Shown here one piece after another: positions 44,429 to 53,700 of a stretch of 64,000 nt of DNA. The DNA is from Nakamurella lactea DSM 19367 (lineage in GTDB: Bacteria > Actinomycetota > Actinomycetes > Mycobacteriales > Nakamurellaceae), in assembly GCF_000426645.1 (NCBI RefSeq), contig NZ_AUFT01000007.1, forward strand, positions 372,001 through 436,000, given 5' to 3'. How positions within the stretch are numbered: position 1 is the stretch's first letter; the number at the start of each line of letters is the position of its first letter. Below the pieces are notes generated by a model that worked only from the letters and a program-made list of their open reading frames with translations, made no database searches and was not told the DNA's origin. A program made the translations under genes and the position numbers.

Positions 44429-44525
44429 TCGAGGACCATCAGTCACAGCTTCGACGTGATCAATTGGCGCCGGGCGGGTTGCGGACCAAGCGACCGACCG
44501 GCGCTCACCACGGGAGGAACGCCAA

Positions 44526-45683
44526 ATGAGATCGACCCGGAGCCTGCGCGGCGAAGCGGCTATCGTCGGCATCGCCGAAGCCGCATCACCCACCGGTGAG
44601 CTGCCCGCGCGCGGGCGCACCCTAGAGGCACAGGTGATCAAGGCTGCACTGGACGATGCAGGTCTTACGTTGGCCGACGTCGATGGCGTGGCCCACGCCG
44701 ATTCATCCCTTGACCTCGCCGAGTTCCTGTCGATCGCGCCGGCCTTCACCGAATCCACTTACACCGGTGGCAGTGGGTACGAGCTGTATGTGGAGAAGGC
44801 GGCTGCGGCGATTGCCACCGGACTCGCCGAGACCATCGTGATCGTCTACGCGGCAACGCCGCGCAGCGACCGCAAACAAGGACTGGGAGGTTGGGTGGAG
44901 CCTGCCGGCCCACGGGACGAGTTCGAGGTCCCGTACGGGCTCGGCCTGATGGGTTCGTACGCGCTAGCCGCTGATCGGCACATGAGCCAGTACGGCACCA
45001 CGGAAGAACAGCTCGCCTCTATCGCTGTCGCGACCCGCCAGTGGGCCGGATTCAATCCGATGGCCAGGTTCACCGACCCACTCACCGTGGACGATGTGTT
45101 GGCCTCTCCGAGGATCTGCTCGCCGCTGCATCAGCTGGACTGCTGTCTGGTGACCGACGGCGCCGGAGCGATCGTGGTGACCAGCACTGAACGGGCGAAG
45201 GACCTGCGGAATCCGGTCGTCCCGGTGCTCGGGGCTGCAAGTCTGCACTCCCACAACATGATCCACGCGATGCCTGATCTCACTGTCACCCCCGGGGCCA
45301 TCACTGGCAAACGTGCGCTGGACCACGCCGGAGTCACCGCCGGCGACGTCGGCCTGCTGATGGGATACGACTCGTTCACCATCACCGCTCTGTTGCATTT
45401 GGAAGATCTCGGATTTGTCCCGAAGGGCGAGGCGGGTGCTTTCGTCGCCGACGGAAATACCAGGCCAGGCGGCTCGTTGCCGATGAACACCAACGGCGGT
45501 GGGCTGTCCTACACCCATCCCGGCATGTACGGGATCTTCCTGTTGACCGAGGCTGTTCGACAACTGCGGGGCGCTGCGGGCGCGCGGCAGATCCAGGATC
45601 TGGAGATTGCAGTCGCACATGGCTCTGGCCAGTTCCTTTCGGCGATGTCCACCGTGGTGCTGGGAACGGAGGCTGCGCTGTGA
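44526..45683 (+). CDS. Thiolase-fold lipid-transfer-like protein, catalytic Cys absent (putative aldolase)
   Basis: 385 residues, thiolase superfamily of the Ltp/SCP2 kind. Where thiolases have the acyl-Cys the sequence reads YTGGSGYELYVEKAAAAIA, with Ser83 near that spot and no Cys. The closing Cys-x-Gly-x-Gly is AHGSGQ (Cys replaced by His). The catalytic His is kept in THPGMYG. Loss of both cysteines argues against thiolysis and fits retro-aldol cleavage, as in Ltp2-type steroid side-chain aldolases, which need a DUF35 partner. The DUF35 gene follows at once with a GTGA overlap. The combination is strong evidence for a two-subunit acyl-CoA aldolase. Confidence 0.85.
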   Translation: MRSTRSLRGEAAIVGIAEAASPTGELPARGRTLEAQVIKAALDDAGLTLADVDGVAHADSSLDLAEFLSIAPAFTESTYTGGSGYELYVEKAAAAIATGLAETIVIVYAATPRSDRKQGLGGWVEPAGPRDEFEVPYGLGLMGSYALAADRHMSQYGTTEEQLASIAVATRQWAGFNPMARFTDPLTVDDVLASPRICSPLHQLDCCLVTDGAGAIVVTSTERAKDLRNPVVPVLGAASLHSHNMIHAMPDLTVTPGAITGKRALDHAGVTAGDVGLLMGYDSFTITALLHLEDLGFVPKGEAGAFVADGNTRPGGSLPMNTNGGGLSYTHPGMYGIFLLTEAVRQLRGAAGARQIQDLEIAVAHGSGQFLSAMSTVVLGTEAAL

Positions 45684-46090
45684 GCCGGAACGAGTTCGCG
45701 CCACTCCCGTCCGCCGCGACCGCGCGGTATTGGGCGGCGACTCGGGAGCGTCGCCTGCTCTTGCAGTGGTGTCCGAACTGTGAACGTCATGTGCACCATC
45801 CGCGCGAGGCCTGTCCGGGCTGCCTGTCCACCGAACTTCAGTGGCGCGAGTCGGCGGGGAGAGGGACGGTACATGCCGTCTCGGTGCACTATCGGCCGTT
45901 CGCGCCGATGACTGCCGAGGACTGCCCCTACGCCGTGGCCTTCGTCGACCTGGAGGACGGGGTCCGGTTCCTGGCGAACGTCACGGCCGACGACCTGGAG
46001 GCCATCCGCGTCGGCGACCCCGTGTCCCTGCAGTGGAGTCCGATCGCCGATGGATACCACCTACCGGTGTTTCATGCGAATGCTCACTGA
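45680..46090 (+). CDS. DUF35 OB-fold protein with zinc ribbon
   Basis: 136 residues. The N-terminal rubredoxin-like zinc ribbon has four Cys in WCPNCERHVHHPREACPGC, then a C-terminal OB-fold (VHAVSVHYRPFAPM, PYAVAFVDLEDGVRFLANV). Such proteins bind acyl-CoA and form complexes with Cys-less thiolase-like aldolases or with HMG-CoA/thiolase enzymes. GTG 45680 overlaps the thiolase-like gene's stop. It is probably the obligate partner of that protein. Confidence 0.9.
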   Translation: MSRNEFAPLPSAATARYWAATRERRLLLQWCPNCERHVHHPREACPGCLSTELQWRESAGRGTVHAVSVHYRPFAPMTAEDCPYAVAFVDLEDGVRFLANVTADDLEAIRVGDPVSLQWSPIADGYHLPVFHANAH

Positions 46091-46107
46091 GCGCCAGGGG
46101 GCATGCA

Positions 46108-47298
46108 GTGTCTCACTCGGCGTTCGCCAGAACCTTGCTGTCGATGTGGTGGGTCTACCTGTCGGTCGGCGTGCTGATTCCGCTGGTGCCGCACTGGATC
46201 GTCGGCGAACTCAACGGTTCCGGGACCGATGTCGGCGTCACCGTGTTTGTCTACGGTGTGGCCAGCATCGCCTCGCGGCCCCTGGCCGGCGCCTACCTCC
46301 GACGGGGGCGCCCGGAGAGGTTGATGACGGCCGCCGTCGCCGTCGGCGCAGTGGCACTGGTCGCGACACCGCTGGTCCCGCAGCTCGCCTGGATGTGGGG
46401 CCTGCGATTCATCGATGGTGCTGCGGTCGGTCTGTTTTACACGTGCGCCGCAACGGGTGTGGTGCGCTCGACCACCGCGGCGCGTCGCGGAAGTACGCTG
46501 GCCGTGTTCTCCGTGCCGTTGTTCTCGGGCGTCGCGTTCGGGCCAGTGGTCGGGGACTGGGCGATGGAACACCTGTCCGCCGGCTGGGTCTGGGTGCTGT
46601 CCGGAGGGCTGATGTCGCTGGCGATCGGCAGCACCGTCTTCGGTGTTGCGCTGTTCGGCGACCCGCCGGCCGACCAGTCGGAACAAATCAGCCCGATGCT
46701 GTTGCTCCGGGCGCTGGCCCATCCGGCCGCCGTGCGGCCGGCCGCGGTCCTGGCTCTCTCCATTGCCGGATGGGCGGCCTTCCAGGCGTTCGTCCCGCTG
46801 TACGGGCCGACGATCGGTTTGGCGGCAACGGGAACAGTGTTCCTGACCTACTCGGCCGCCGTCATCGTCATCCGCATCGGCGGTGCTCGATGGTTCGACC
46901 GCATGCCGATCATCGAAGTGATCACGATCGGCTGTCTGGCCAACATCTGCGGCCTGTTGCTGGCTGCGCTATGGCGCCGGCCGGCGGCGCTGTTCCTGGC
47001 CGCCGGTTTGATGGCGATCGCGATCGCCCTGATGTACACGACCTTGATGCAGGTTGCCCTCGACGGGGCGCCGCGCCGCGACGAAGGTCTGGTGGTCGCG
47101 GCCTACAGCGTCTCCTACGACGTGGGCGCGGGGCTCGGTGGCGCTGCGCTCGGCGTGGTGATGACCTGGACCGGCTCCTACACAGTGGTTTTCATCGGAG
47201 GCGCGGCAGCCGGCGTGCTCGCATTGGCCCTGCTACTGCAATCGTTCTGGCCGCGGCGGGCGCGTTACGCCCCGGTCCGGCCGCTGCCGGCAGATTGA
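46108..47298 (+). CDS. MFS transporter
   Basis: 396 residues, 12 predicted helices in two halves. Motif-like stretches are AYLRRGRPERLM between helices 2 and 3 and GPVVGDW near helix 5. GTG 46108 is chosen, with AGGGGG upstream; the frame before it is a shadow of the DUF35 gene. It lies within the CoA gene row, so it could import or export the pathway substrate or product. No drug-resistance signature stands out. Confidence 0.85.
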   Translation: MSHSAFARTLLSMWWVYLSVGVLIPLVPHWIVGELNGSGTDVGVTVFVYGVASIASRPLAGAYLRRGRPERLMTAAVAVGAVALVATPLVPQLAWMWGLRFIDGAAVGLFYTCAATGVVRSTTAARRGSTLAVFSVPLFSGVAFGPVVGDWAMEHLSAGWVWVLSGGLMSLAIGSTVFGVALFGDPPADQSEQISPMLLLRALAHPAAVRPAAVLALSIAGWAAFQAFVPLYGPTIGLAATGTVFLTYSAAVIVIRIGGARWFDRMPIIEVITIGCLANICGLLLAALWRRPAALFLAAGLMAIAIALMYTTLMQVALDGAPRRDEGLVVAAYSVSYDVGAGLGGAALGVVMTWTGSYTVVFIGGAAAGVLALALLLQSFWPRRARYAPVRPLPAD

Positions 47299-47353
47299 TC
47301 CCTCGATTCGACCGGACGGACGGGCGAGGACCTGAGAGGACAAGGAAAAGGGA

Positions 47354-48187
47354 ATGACGATGGAATCACTTGATGGACGGGCCTTTGTGGTGACTGGTGG
47401 TGGCTCGGGGATTGGCAGAGCCACTGCGCTGCGGCTGATGGAACTTGGCGCGTCGGTGACGGTGGCCGGCCGCACCGAGGAGCGCCTTCGCGAGGTCGTC
47501 GCCGCGGGCGAGGGGCTCAGCGGTACTGCGATGGCCCGGGTGACCGATGTTCGGGATCCAGAGGCGGTCGAGGGCATGGTCGCCGATACGGTCGAGCGCT
47601 TCGGTCGGATCGATGGCCTGGTCAACAACGCTGCCGGCAATTTCGTCTGCCCGGCAGAGGATCTGAGCACCAACGGCTGGCGGGCGGTGATCGACATCGT
47701 GCTCAACGGCAGCTGGCATTGCGCGTCGGCGGTGGGTCGGGCCTTGATCGCGGCTGACCGGCCAGGAGCAATCCTGTCGGTGGTCGCCAGCTACGCCTGG
47801 CTGGGACATCCGGGCACCGTACACTCGGCGGCGGCGAAGGCCGGGGTGGTAACGATGACCCGGACCCTGGCCGCGGAGTGGGCCCGGTACGGGATCAGGG
47901 CCAACTGCATTTCGCCCGGGCCGACCACGACCGAAGGTGCTGGTGCCGCGCTCTGGGCCACCGCTGCGGAGCGGGAACGGGTGTTGGAATCGGTGCCGGC
48001 CCGTCGGTTCGCAGAGCCGGCCGAGATCGCTGATATAGCCGGCTTTCTCCTGTCAGATCGGGCCGGCTACATCACCGGCGAAGTACTCTCGGCCGACGGT
48101 GGGCAGTCTCTGGGTGCGCAGGTGTACGGCACTCCGGTCGCAGAATTGACCCGACCACGAACGACCGCTCCGGCAGCGGGTCGCTGA
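47354..48187 (+). CDS. SDR-family dehydrogenase/reductase
   Basis: 277 residues. Motif VTGGGSGIGR, NNAAGN, and a C-terminal ITGEVLSADGG. The catalytic Tyr-x-x-x-Lys position reads HSAAAKAG, with His where Tyr is usual and Lys kept, as in 2,4-dienoyl-CoA reductases of the SDR family. That points to enoyl or dienoyl-CoA reduction rather than alcohol oxidation (inference). It is one base before the next SDR gene and is likely co-transcribed. Confidence 0.87.
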   Translation: MTMESLDGRAFVVTGGGSGIGRATALRLMELGASVTVAGRTEERLREVVAAGEGLSGTAMARVTDVRDPEAVEGMVADTVERFGRIDGLVNNAAGNFVCPAEDLSTNGWRAVIDIVLNGSWHCASAVGRALIAADRPGAILSVVASYAWLGHPGTVHSAAAKAGVVTMTRTLAAEWARYGIRANCISPGPTTTEGAGAALWATAAERERVLESVPARRFAEPAEIADIAGFLLSDRAGYITGEVLSADGGQSLGAQVYGTPVAELTRPRTTAPAAGR

Positions 48188-48188
48188 C

Positions 48189-49076
48189 ATGGGTCGCCTC
48201 GACGGTTGCGTCGCTATCGTGACCGGAGCCGGCCGTGGTCTCGGTAGGGCGCACGCCTTGTGTCTGGCTGCCGAGGGCGCATCGGTGGTGGTCAATGACC
48301 TGGGTAGTGCACGCGACGGCGGCGGCTCCGACTGCTCGCCGGCCGACGCCGTCGTGCACGAGGTTCGGGCAGCTGGCGGATCGGCGATCGCCGACCACGG
48401 AGACGTCAGCGACCTGGATCAGGCAGAACGGATGGTGAACACCGCGGTCGCGGAGTTCGGCCGGCTCGACGCGGTGGTGAACAACGCCGGAATCCTGCGA
48501 GACAGGATGCTGTTCAACATGTCCGGCGAGGATTGGGACGCCGTGATGCGCGTGCACCTGAAAGGCTCGTTCGCGCTGACCCACCATGCCGTGCGGCACT
48601 GGCGAGCGCTTGTCAAGGACGGTCAACAAGTGGACGCCCGGATCGTCTGCACCTCGTCGCCGAGTGGGCTCTACGGCAACGTCGGCCAGGCGAACTACGC
48701 TGCGGCCAAGGCCGGCCTGGTCGGCTTCACGCTGACCCTGGCGAAAGAGGTCGAGAAGTATGGGATCGCCGTGAATGCGCTCTCCCCAGGGGCTCGTACC
48801 CGGATGACGGAGGGGCTGTTCGACATGGACGAGGGCGCCGACCTATGGGCGCCGGAGAATGTCTCACCCGCGTTGGCGTGGCTGCTGTCGGACGCTGCCC
48901 GCGGTCTGACGGGGACAGTGCTGGAGGTCGAGGCCGGGTGGGTCGGGTTCGCCGCACCGTGGACGCACGGACCTCGGAGACGACAGACCGACCGGCACTG
49001 GAGTGTCGACGACGTTGATCGGGTGATGCCCGAGCTATGGCGGGACTATCGGGAATCGGTCGAGGACCGGCAGTGA
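48189..49076 (+). CDS. SDR-family 3-hydroxyacyl-CoA dehydrogenase-like protein
   Basis: 295 residues. TGAGRGLGRAHALCLA is the multifunctional enzyme type 2 variant of the cofactor motif. NNAGILRD follows, then catalytic Ser in CTSSPSGLYG and Tyr-Lys in QANYAAAKAG. The closest family is the dehydrogenase domain of peroxisomal MFE-2, which oxidises (R)-3-hydroxyacyl-CoA. The GTG of the following MaoC-like hydratase overlaps its stop, recreating the MFE-2 dehydrogenase-hydratase pair as two genes. A classical beta-oxidation step may therefore run in parallel with aldol cleavage. Confidence 0.9.
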   Translation: MGRLDGCVAIVTGAGRGLGRAHALCLAAEGASVVVNDLGSARDGGGSDCSPADAVVHEVRAAGGSAIADHGDVSDLDQAERMVNTAVAEFGRLDAVVNNAGILRDRMLFNMSGEDWDAVMRVHLKGSFALTHHAVRHWRALVKDGQQVDARIVCTSSPSGLYGNVGQANYAAAKAGLVGFTLTLAKEVEKYGIAVNALSPGARTRMTEGLFDMDEGADLWAPENVSPALAWLLSDAARGLTGTVLEVEAGWVGFAAPWTHGPRRRQTDRHWSVDDVDRVMPELWRDYRESVEDRQ

Positions 49077-49915
49077 CGGGCGCGCTCGATTCCGACGAAT
49101 GGAGCGTCGGCAGGCCAGTGACAGTGGAGCAGGAAGCCGTCGCCCAGTTCGCCGAGGCCGTCGGTGAGCAGTCCGGCGACGACTGGCTGGCCAGCTCGCG
49201 CTCGACGGAACTGTTGGTGCCGGCGACATTTCCGGTGACGTTGGTGTGGTCGGTCCAGAATCTGGCACTTCAGTCGGTATATCAGGGTCCGGGGCTGGGA
49301 TTGCACGGAGAGCACGCGTTCGCCTACCACCGTCCTGTCCGGGTCGGGATGACGCTGCAGCCACGTGCACGGGTCGTCGCTGTCGTGCCGAAAATGGCCG
49401 GCACGGTCGTGGTCTGCCGCAGCGAGTTGCTCGATGACGCCGGCCCGGTGTGCACTCAGCTCTTCACCCTGTTCCAGGTGAACGAGTCACTGCATCCGAT
49501 GGGTGAGCCGGCACGGCTCGACGGCGATCCGGGGAACCCCGGCGACGTTGCGGACCGCCCGTCCCTGGGCGAGCTCACCGAGTCGGTTGCCGGTGATCAG
49601 TCGTATCGCTATGCGGCGGCGTCGGGCGACGGCTACCGGATCCATACGGACGAGGTTTTCGCTACGGGTCAGGGTCTGGACGGGATCATTCTGCACGGAA
49701 TGTGCACCCTGGCCTTCGCCGCCCGAGCTGTCGTCGCCCTGGCAGCGGGCGGAGATCCGGCTCGGCTGGCCTTCCTCGGTGCACGCTTCTCGACACCGGT
49801 CCGTCCCGGCCACACTTTGACTACGACAGTGTCCGGCTCATCGGCGGGCGGGTTCACCACGACGGCGGACGACGTACCTGTGCTGACCCGAGGTCGGTGG
49901 GCCGTCCAAGGGTAA
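49073..49915 (+). CDS. MaoC-like dehydratase (hot-dog fold, two-domain)
   Basis: 280 residues: an N-terminal MaoC-N-like hot-dog domain (about 10-140) and a C-terminal MaoC domain (about 150-280) with the hydratase-type helix GLDGIILHGMCTLAFAARA. It resembles (R)-specific enoyl-CoA hydratase 2. The residues around DGYRIHTDEVFA correspond to the catalytic Asp/His region (N/D-x-x-x-x-H). The GTG at 49073 overlaps the dehydrogenase stop. Last gene of the CoA module. Confidence 0.87.
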   Translation: MTGALDSDEWSVGRPVTVEQEAVAQFAEAVGEQSGDDWLASSRSTELLVPATFPVTLVWSVQNLALQSVYQGPGLGLHGEHAFAYHRPVRVGMTLQPRARVVAVVPKMAGTVVVCRSELLDDAGPVCTQLFTLFQVNESLHPMGEPARLDGDPGNPGDVADRPSLGELTESVAGDQSYRYAAASGDGYRIHTDEVFATGQGLDGIILHGMCTLAFAARAVVALAAGGDPARLAFLGARFSTPVRPGHTLTTTVSGSSAGGFTTTADDVPVLTRGRWAVQG

Positions 49916-50191
49916 AGCCCTAGGCTCCGCGACCGAGGTGTGGCCAACTATCAATGAGCGGGCCAGCAGGAACGGCCGCTGTTGCTCACCCGGAGTGGTG
50001 CCAGCGGGACAGCCTCGACGGCCGGCGGTCGGCTGCAGTGTGGTCGCGACCTCCGGTGGTGTGGTCCCGCTGTGGGCGTTCGTTGCCGTCATGTCGGGTG
50101 GCGACCGCTGCATAAACTCGTGGCTCCTACGCCCGTCTGTGCTGTCTACGCACACACTGACGATTTCCCGTTCGATCCGAAGGACTGAGCC
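49916..50191. other. Intergenic region without a recognisable gene
   Basis: 276 bases between the CoA module and the next gene. Open frames here look like composition-driven shadows, and no strong hairpin was found. Confidence 0.5.
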
Positions 50192-50515
50192 GTGCCCGAC
50201 CGACCTGAGATCGTCTGCATCTGCGGCTCTACCCGGTTCGTGGCCGAGATGCTCGCGGCGAACCGTGATCTGACGTTCGCAGGTGTCATCGTCGTCGCAC
50301 CAGGCGTCTTCCTGCGCACCGAGGATCACGAAGCGGACGAGGTGATCACCCACGAGCAGAAGGCCGCGCTGGACGCCCTGCACCTGCGCAAGATCGACCT
50401 GGCGGACAGGGTTCTGGTCGTCAACCTGGGCGGGTATATCGGCGAGTCCACGAGCCGGGAGATCGCCTACGCCCAGGCCACCGGCAAGCCGATCTCGTTC
50501 ACCGATCCCATCTGA
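50192..50515 (+). CDS. Nucleoside 2-deoxyribosyltransferase-like protein
   Basis: 107 residues. CGSTRF near the N-terminus and GYIGESTSREIAYAQATGKP near the C-terminus are the substrate-binding stretches of the nucleoside 2-deoxyribosyltransferase-like fold, with the Glu in GEST likely near the active centre. Shorter than characterised enzymes (about 140-150 residues). GTG start with AAGGA upstream. It could act on nucleotides or nucleosides, or merely bind them. It stands alone. Confidence 0.7.
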   Translation: MPDRPEIVCICGSTRFVAEMLAANRDLTFAGVIVVAPGVFLRTEDHEADEVITHEQKAALDALHLRKIDLADRVLVVNLGGYIGESTSREIAYAQATGKPISFTDPI

Positions 50516-50749
50516 CCGGTAGGCGCTTCGTGGTACGCGCGGGCAACGCGTCTCGGTCAGTCTCGGAGCGTGTTGTTGGAGGGCTTCGACACGAAGGCCC
50601 GATGCATCGGATCTATGGCCGCCGTCATCCGTCACCCATTTGGCAAACCCCGCATCGTTGACGTGCTTCCGCGGTCCGCCTACAGTCCAATCGAGCCAAA
50701 CATCGGAGGAATCCGGTGCCGCCGTCGGCAACGAAGCCCAGGAGCACGC

Positions 50750-53700
50750 ATGATCGAGTATCCGCCCGTCAGCACAACGACCATGCGGTGGGGCCCGGTC
50801 CGCCGGATCGGGATGGTGGCGGTGGCCTTGGCGACCGGGGTACTCGGAGTCGTTGCGGTTCCGACGTCCGCCCAGGCGGCAGCGGGCGGGACGACGATCT
50901 ACGTCGCCACTACGGGCGACGACGGCAATTCCGGCACCAGCGCCGACGCTCCGGTCGCGGATCTGGCAAAGGCCCAGCAGTTGGTCAGGGCCGCGCTGCC
51001 GACGGCTACCGGAGCGATCACCGTCGAGGTCGCGGCCGGCACCTACTACCAATCCGCACCGCTCGAGTTCGGCCCCGCGGACTCCGGCACTGCCGAGGCG
51101 CCTGTCACCTGGCACGCAGCCACCGGAACCACCATCAGCGGTGGGCGGGCGCTGCACCCGACGTGGGCGCCGCAATCTGCCGGCAGCCACGTCATGGTCG
51201 CGACGCTGCCGGCCGGACTCGACTTCGACGGGCTGTTCGTCAACGGCAAGCGACAGATACTCGCCCGCTACCCCAACTTCGACGCCGGCGCGAAGCGCCT
51301 CGGCGGCTCGACCAGCATCGCCACGCTGAACTCCAGATCGGCGAACTGGTCCGACCCGACCACCGGATTCGTCCGCGGCATGCACTGCGGTGACTGGGGG
51401 AGCGTGTCGTTCACCATCACCGGGCGAACGGCCGACGCTCTGCAACTGCACTATGTGGGCGACAATAACCGCGCCCAGGACTGCAACCGGACTCTGCCGT
51501 ACAACAGCAACGTGGTGATGGCCGAAAACATCAAGGAAGAGCTGGACGCCCCGGGCGAATGGTTCTACGACCACACCGGCGGGCAGCTGCTGTACTACCC
51601 GCCCACCGGCACCGACCTGTCGACGGCAACCGTGGAAACCGCCGAACTCAACGAGCTGGTCCGCCTCACCGGCGAATCTGACACCGCGCCGATCCACGAC
51701 ATCACCTTCGACGGATTCCGCTTCGCCGACACCCACCGCACCCTGTTCAACAGCACCTTCGAGGGCCTGGCCAAGGGCGACTGGTCGGTGGTCCGCAAGG
51801 GCGCCGTCTACCTGAAGAACGCGGCGAACATCGTCATCGCCCATGCGCAGTTCGATGCCGTCGGCGGCAACGGGGTCTTCATGGACGGCTACAACAAGGG
51901 AAACGTGGTCAGCCACAGCACCTTCAGTGGCAGCGGTGCCAGCGACGTGCAGGTGGTCGGCTCACCCGACGCCGTCCGTGAGTACTCCGGCAACTACCAC
52001 ACCCAGATCCCGGTCGCCGATCTGACGGCGGGGCCGGCGTCGGAGAACTATCCGCGGGACATCGACATCACCGACAACCTGATGCAGAACATGGGCCGCT
52101 TCGAGGTCCAGTCCTCGGGCGTCAACATCTCGATGAGCCGCGACGTGACCGTCGACGGCAACACGATGAGCGGGAGCCCCCGCGCCTGCCTCAACTTCGA
52201 GGACGGCACCTGGGGCGGGCACGTCATCAAGAACAATGATCTCTACGACTGTGTCTCCGGCAGCGGCGACAACGGATCGATCAACGCCTGGGGTCGATCA
52301 CGTTTCTGGGCATCAGGTTCGGCCGGCAGCAACAATGTGCTCGCCTCCACCGGCCAGCCGATGGACGACGCAACGGCGCGGCAGATCATGAAGCTGGACC
52401 AGGTCGAGCCGACCACCATCGAACACAACCGGTTCTGGCACGACGGCGACTGGGCCATCGACCTGGATGATGGAACGTCGAACATGGTGCTGCGCAACAA
52501 CCTGCTGCTGGACGGTGGCATCAAACTGCGCGATGGCTTCGAACGCACCGTTGAGAACAACATTCTGGTCAGCGGGCACGTCTACGAACAGGTCAGCCAC
52601 GCCGACGGCGGCGACGTCATCGAGCACAACATCACCCTGGGCGGCACCGCCTACGAGAACACCCAGAACAAGCCGGCCGTCAACAAGTACGCGATCGATG
52701 CGAACCTGTTCTGGAACGGCGGTTCGCCGATCGGTATCACCCCGGACAACTCGCACCCTGGGGAGAAGCTGTCGACCGACGGCAAGACCCTGAACGCGGC
52801 GTCGTCGTGGGTGCAGGCCGGGATGGACGTCCACTCGCTGATCATCGACCCGAAGTTCACCGCCGACGACCCGACCGAGACCTACGACTTCACCGTCGCC
52901 GCGGACTCGCCGGCGATCGGGCTGGGCTTCGTCAACTTCCCGATGACGGGGTTCGGCGCCACCGGAGCGCCGTTGCCGCCGAAGGCGCAGCTGCCGTACG
53001 GCGAGGGGAGCGGTCCGGCGGATCCGCTGCTCGTCCAGCCCGAAAAGCTCATGGGCGCAACGGCAACCAATGTCTCCTCGCTGGCCATCCAGTCGTCCCT
53101 GGGTCTGACGAACAACTTCGGCCTGTACCTGACGGACGTACCGGACGGCTCCTACGCCGCTGACGCCGGACTGCAGTCCAGTGACGACATCCTGCAGATC
53201 AACGGACACGGCGTGACGGCCGACCGGAACACCTTCTGGAAGGTCTACAACTCGCTGGCGGCCGGCGACGACATCAACCTCGGCGTGCGGCGCGGGCAGA
53301 CCGACATCACCGTGCAGCTGACCAAGACGGATCAGCCGGAGCAGCTCAACAACACCTCCGGCGTCGCCTACACCAACACCGGAGCGCCGACCACCGGCTG
53401 GATCTGGCGTGGCGGCAACACCGGTGGCGGCGGGTCGTATCTGGAGGACATCTGGGCCACTCAGAACCTGGGCGATTCCTGGCGTCTGGCGTTCAACGGC
53501 ACCGGTCTGGACATCATCTCGCAGACCAACTCCGACGAGGGTGACGTCGACATCGCCGTCGACGGGACCTTTTACAAGACAGTGAGTTTCAGAACGTCGA
53601 CCCGTGTCTACCAGAGCACCGTGCTGTCGATCTCGGGCTTGCCGGCAGGGACCCATACGATCACCGGCACGATGAAGTCCGGCGGGTACATGATCGTGGA

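Noticed and set aside
49838-51916. Long minus-strand open frame (692 codons) opposite the beta-helix gene
   Set aside because: It lies opposite a well-supported gene, is rich in Arg/Gly/Val/His with no domain, and is a typical high-GC antisense shadow.
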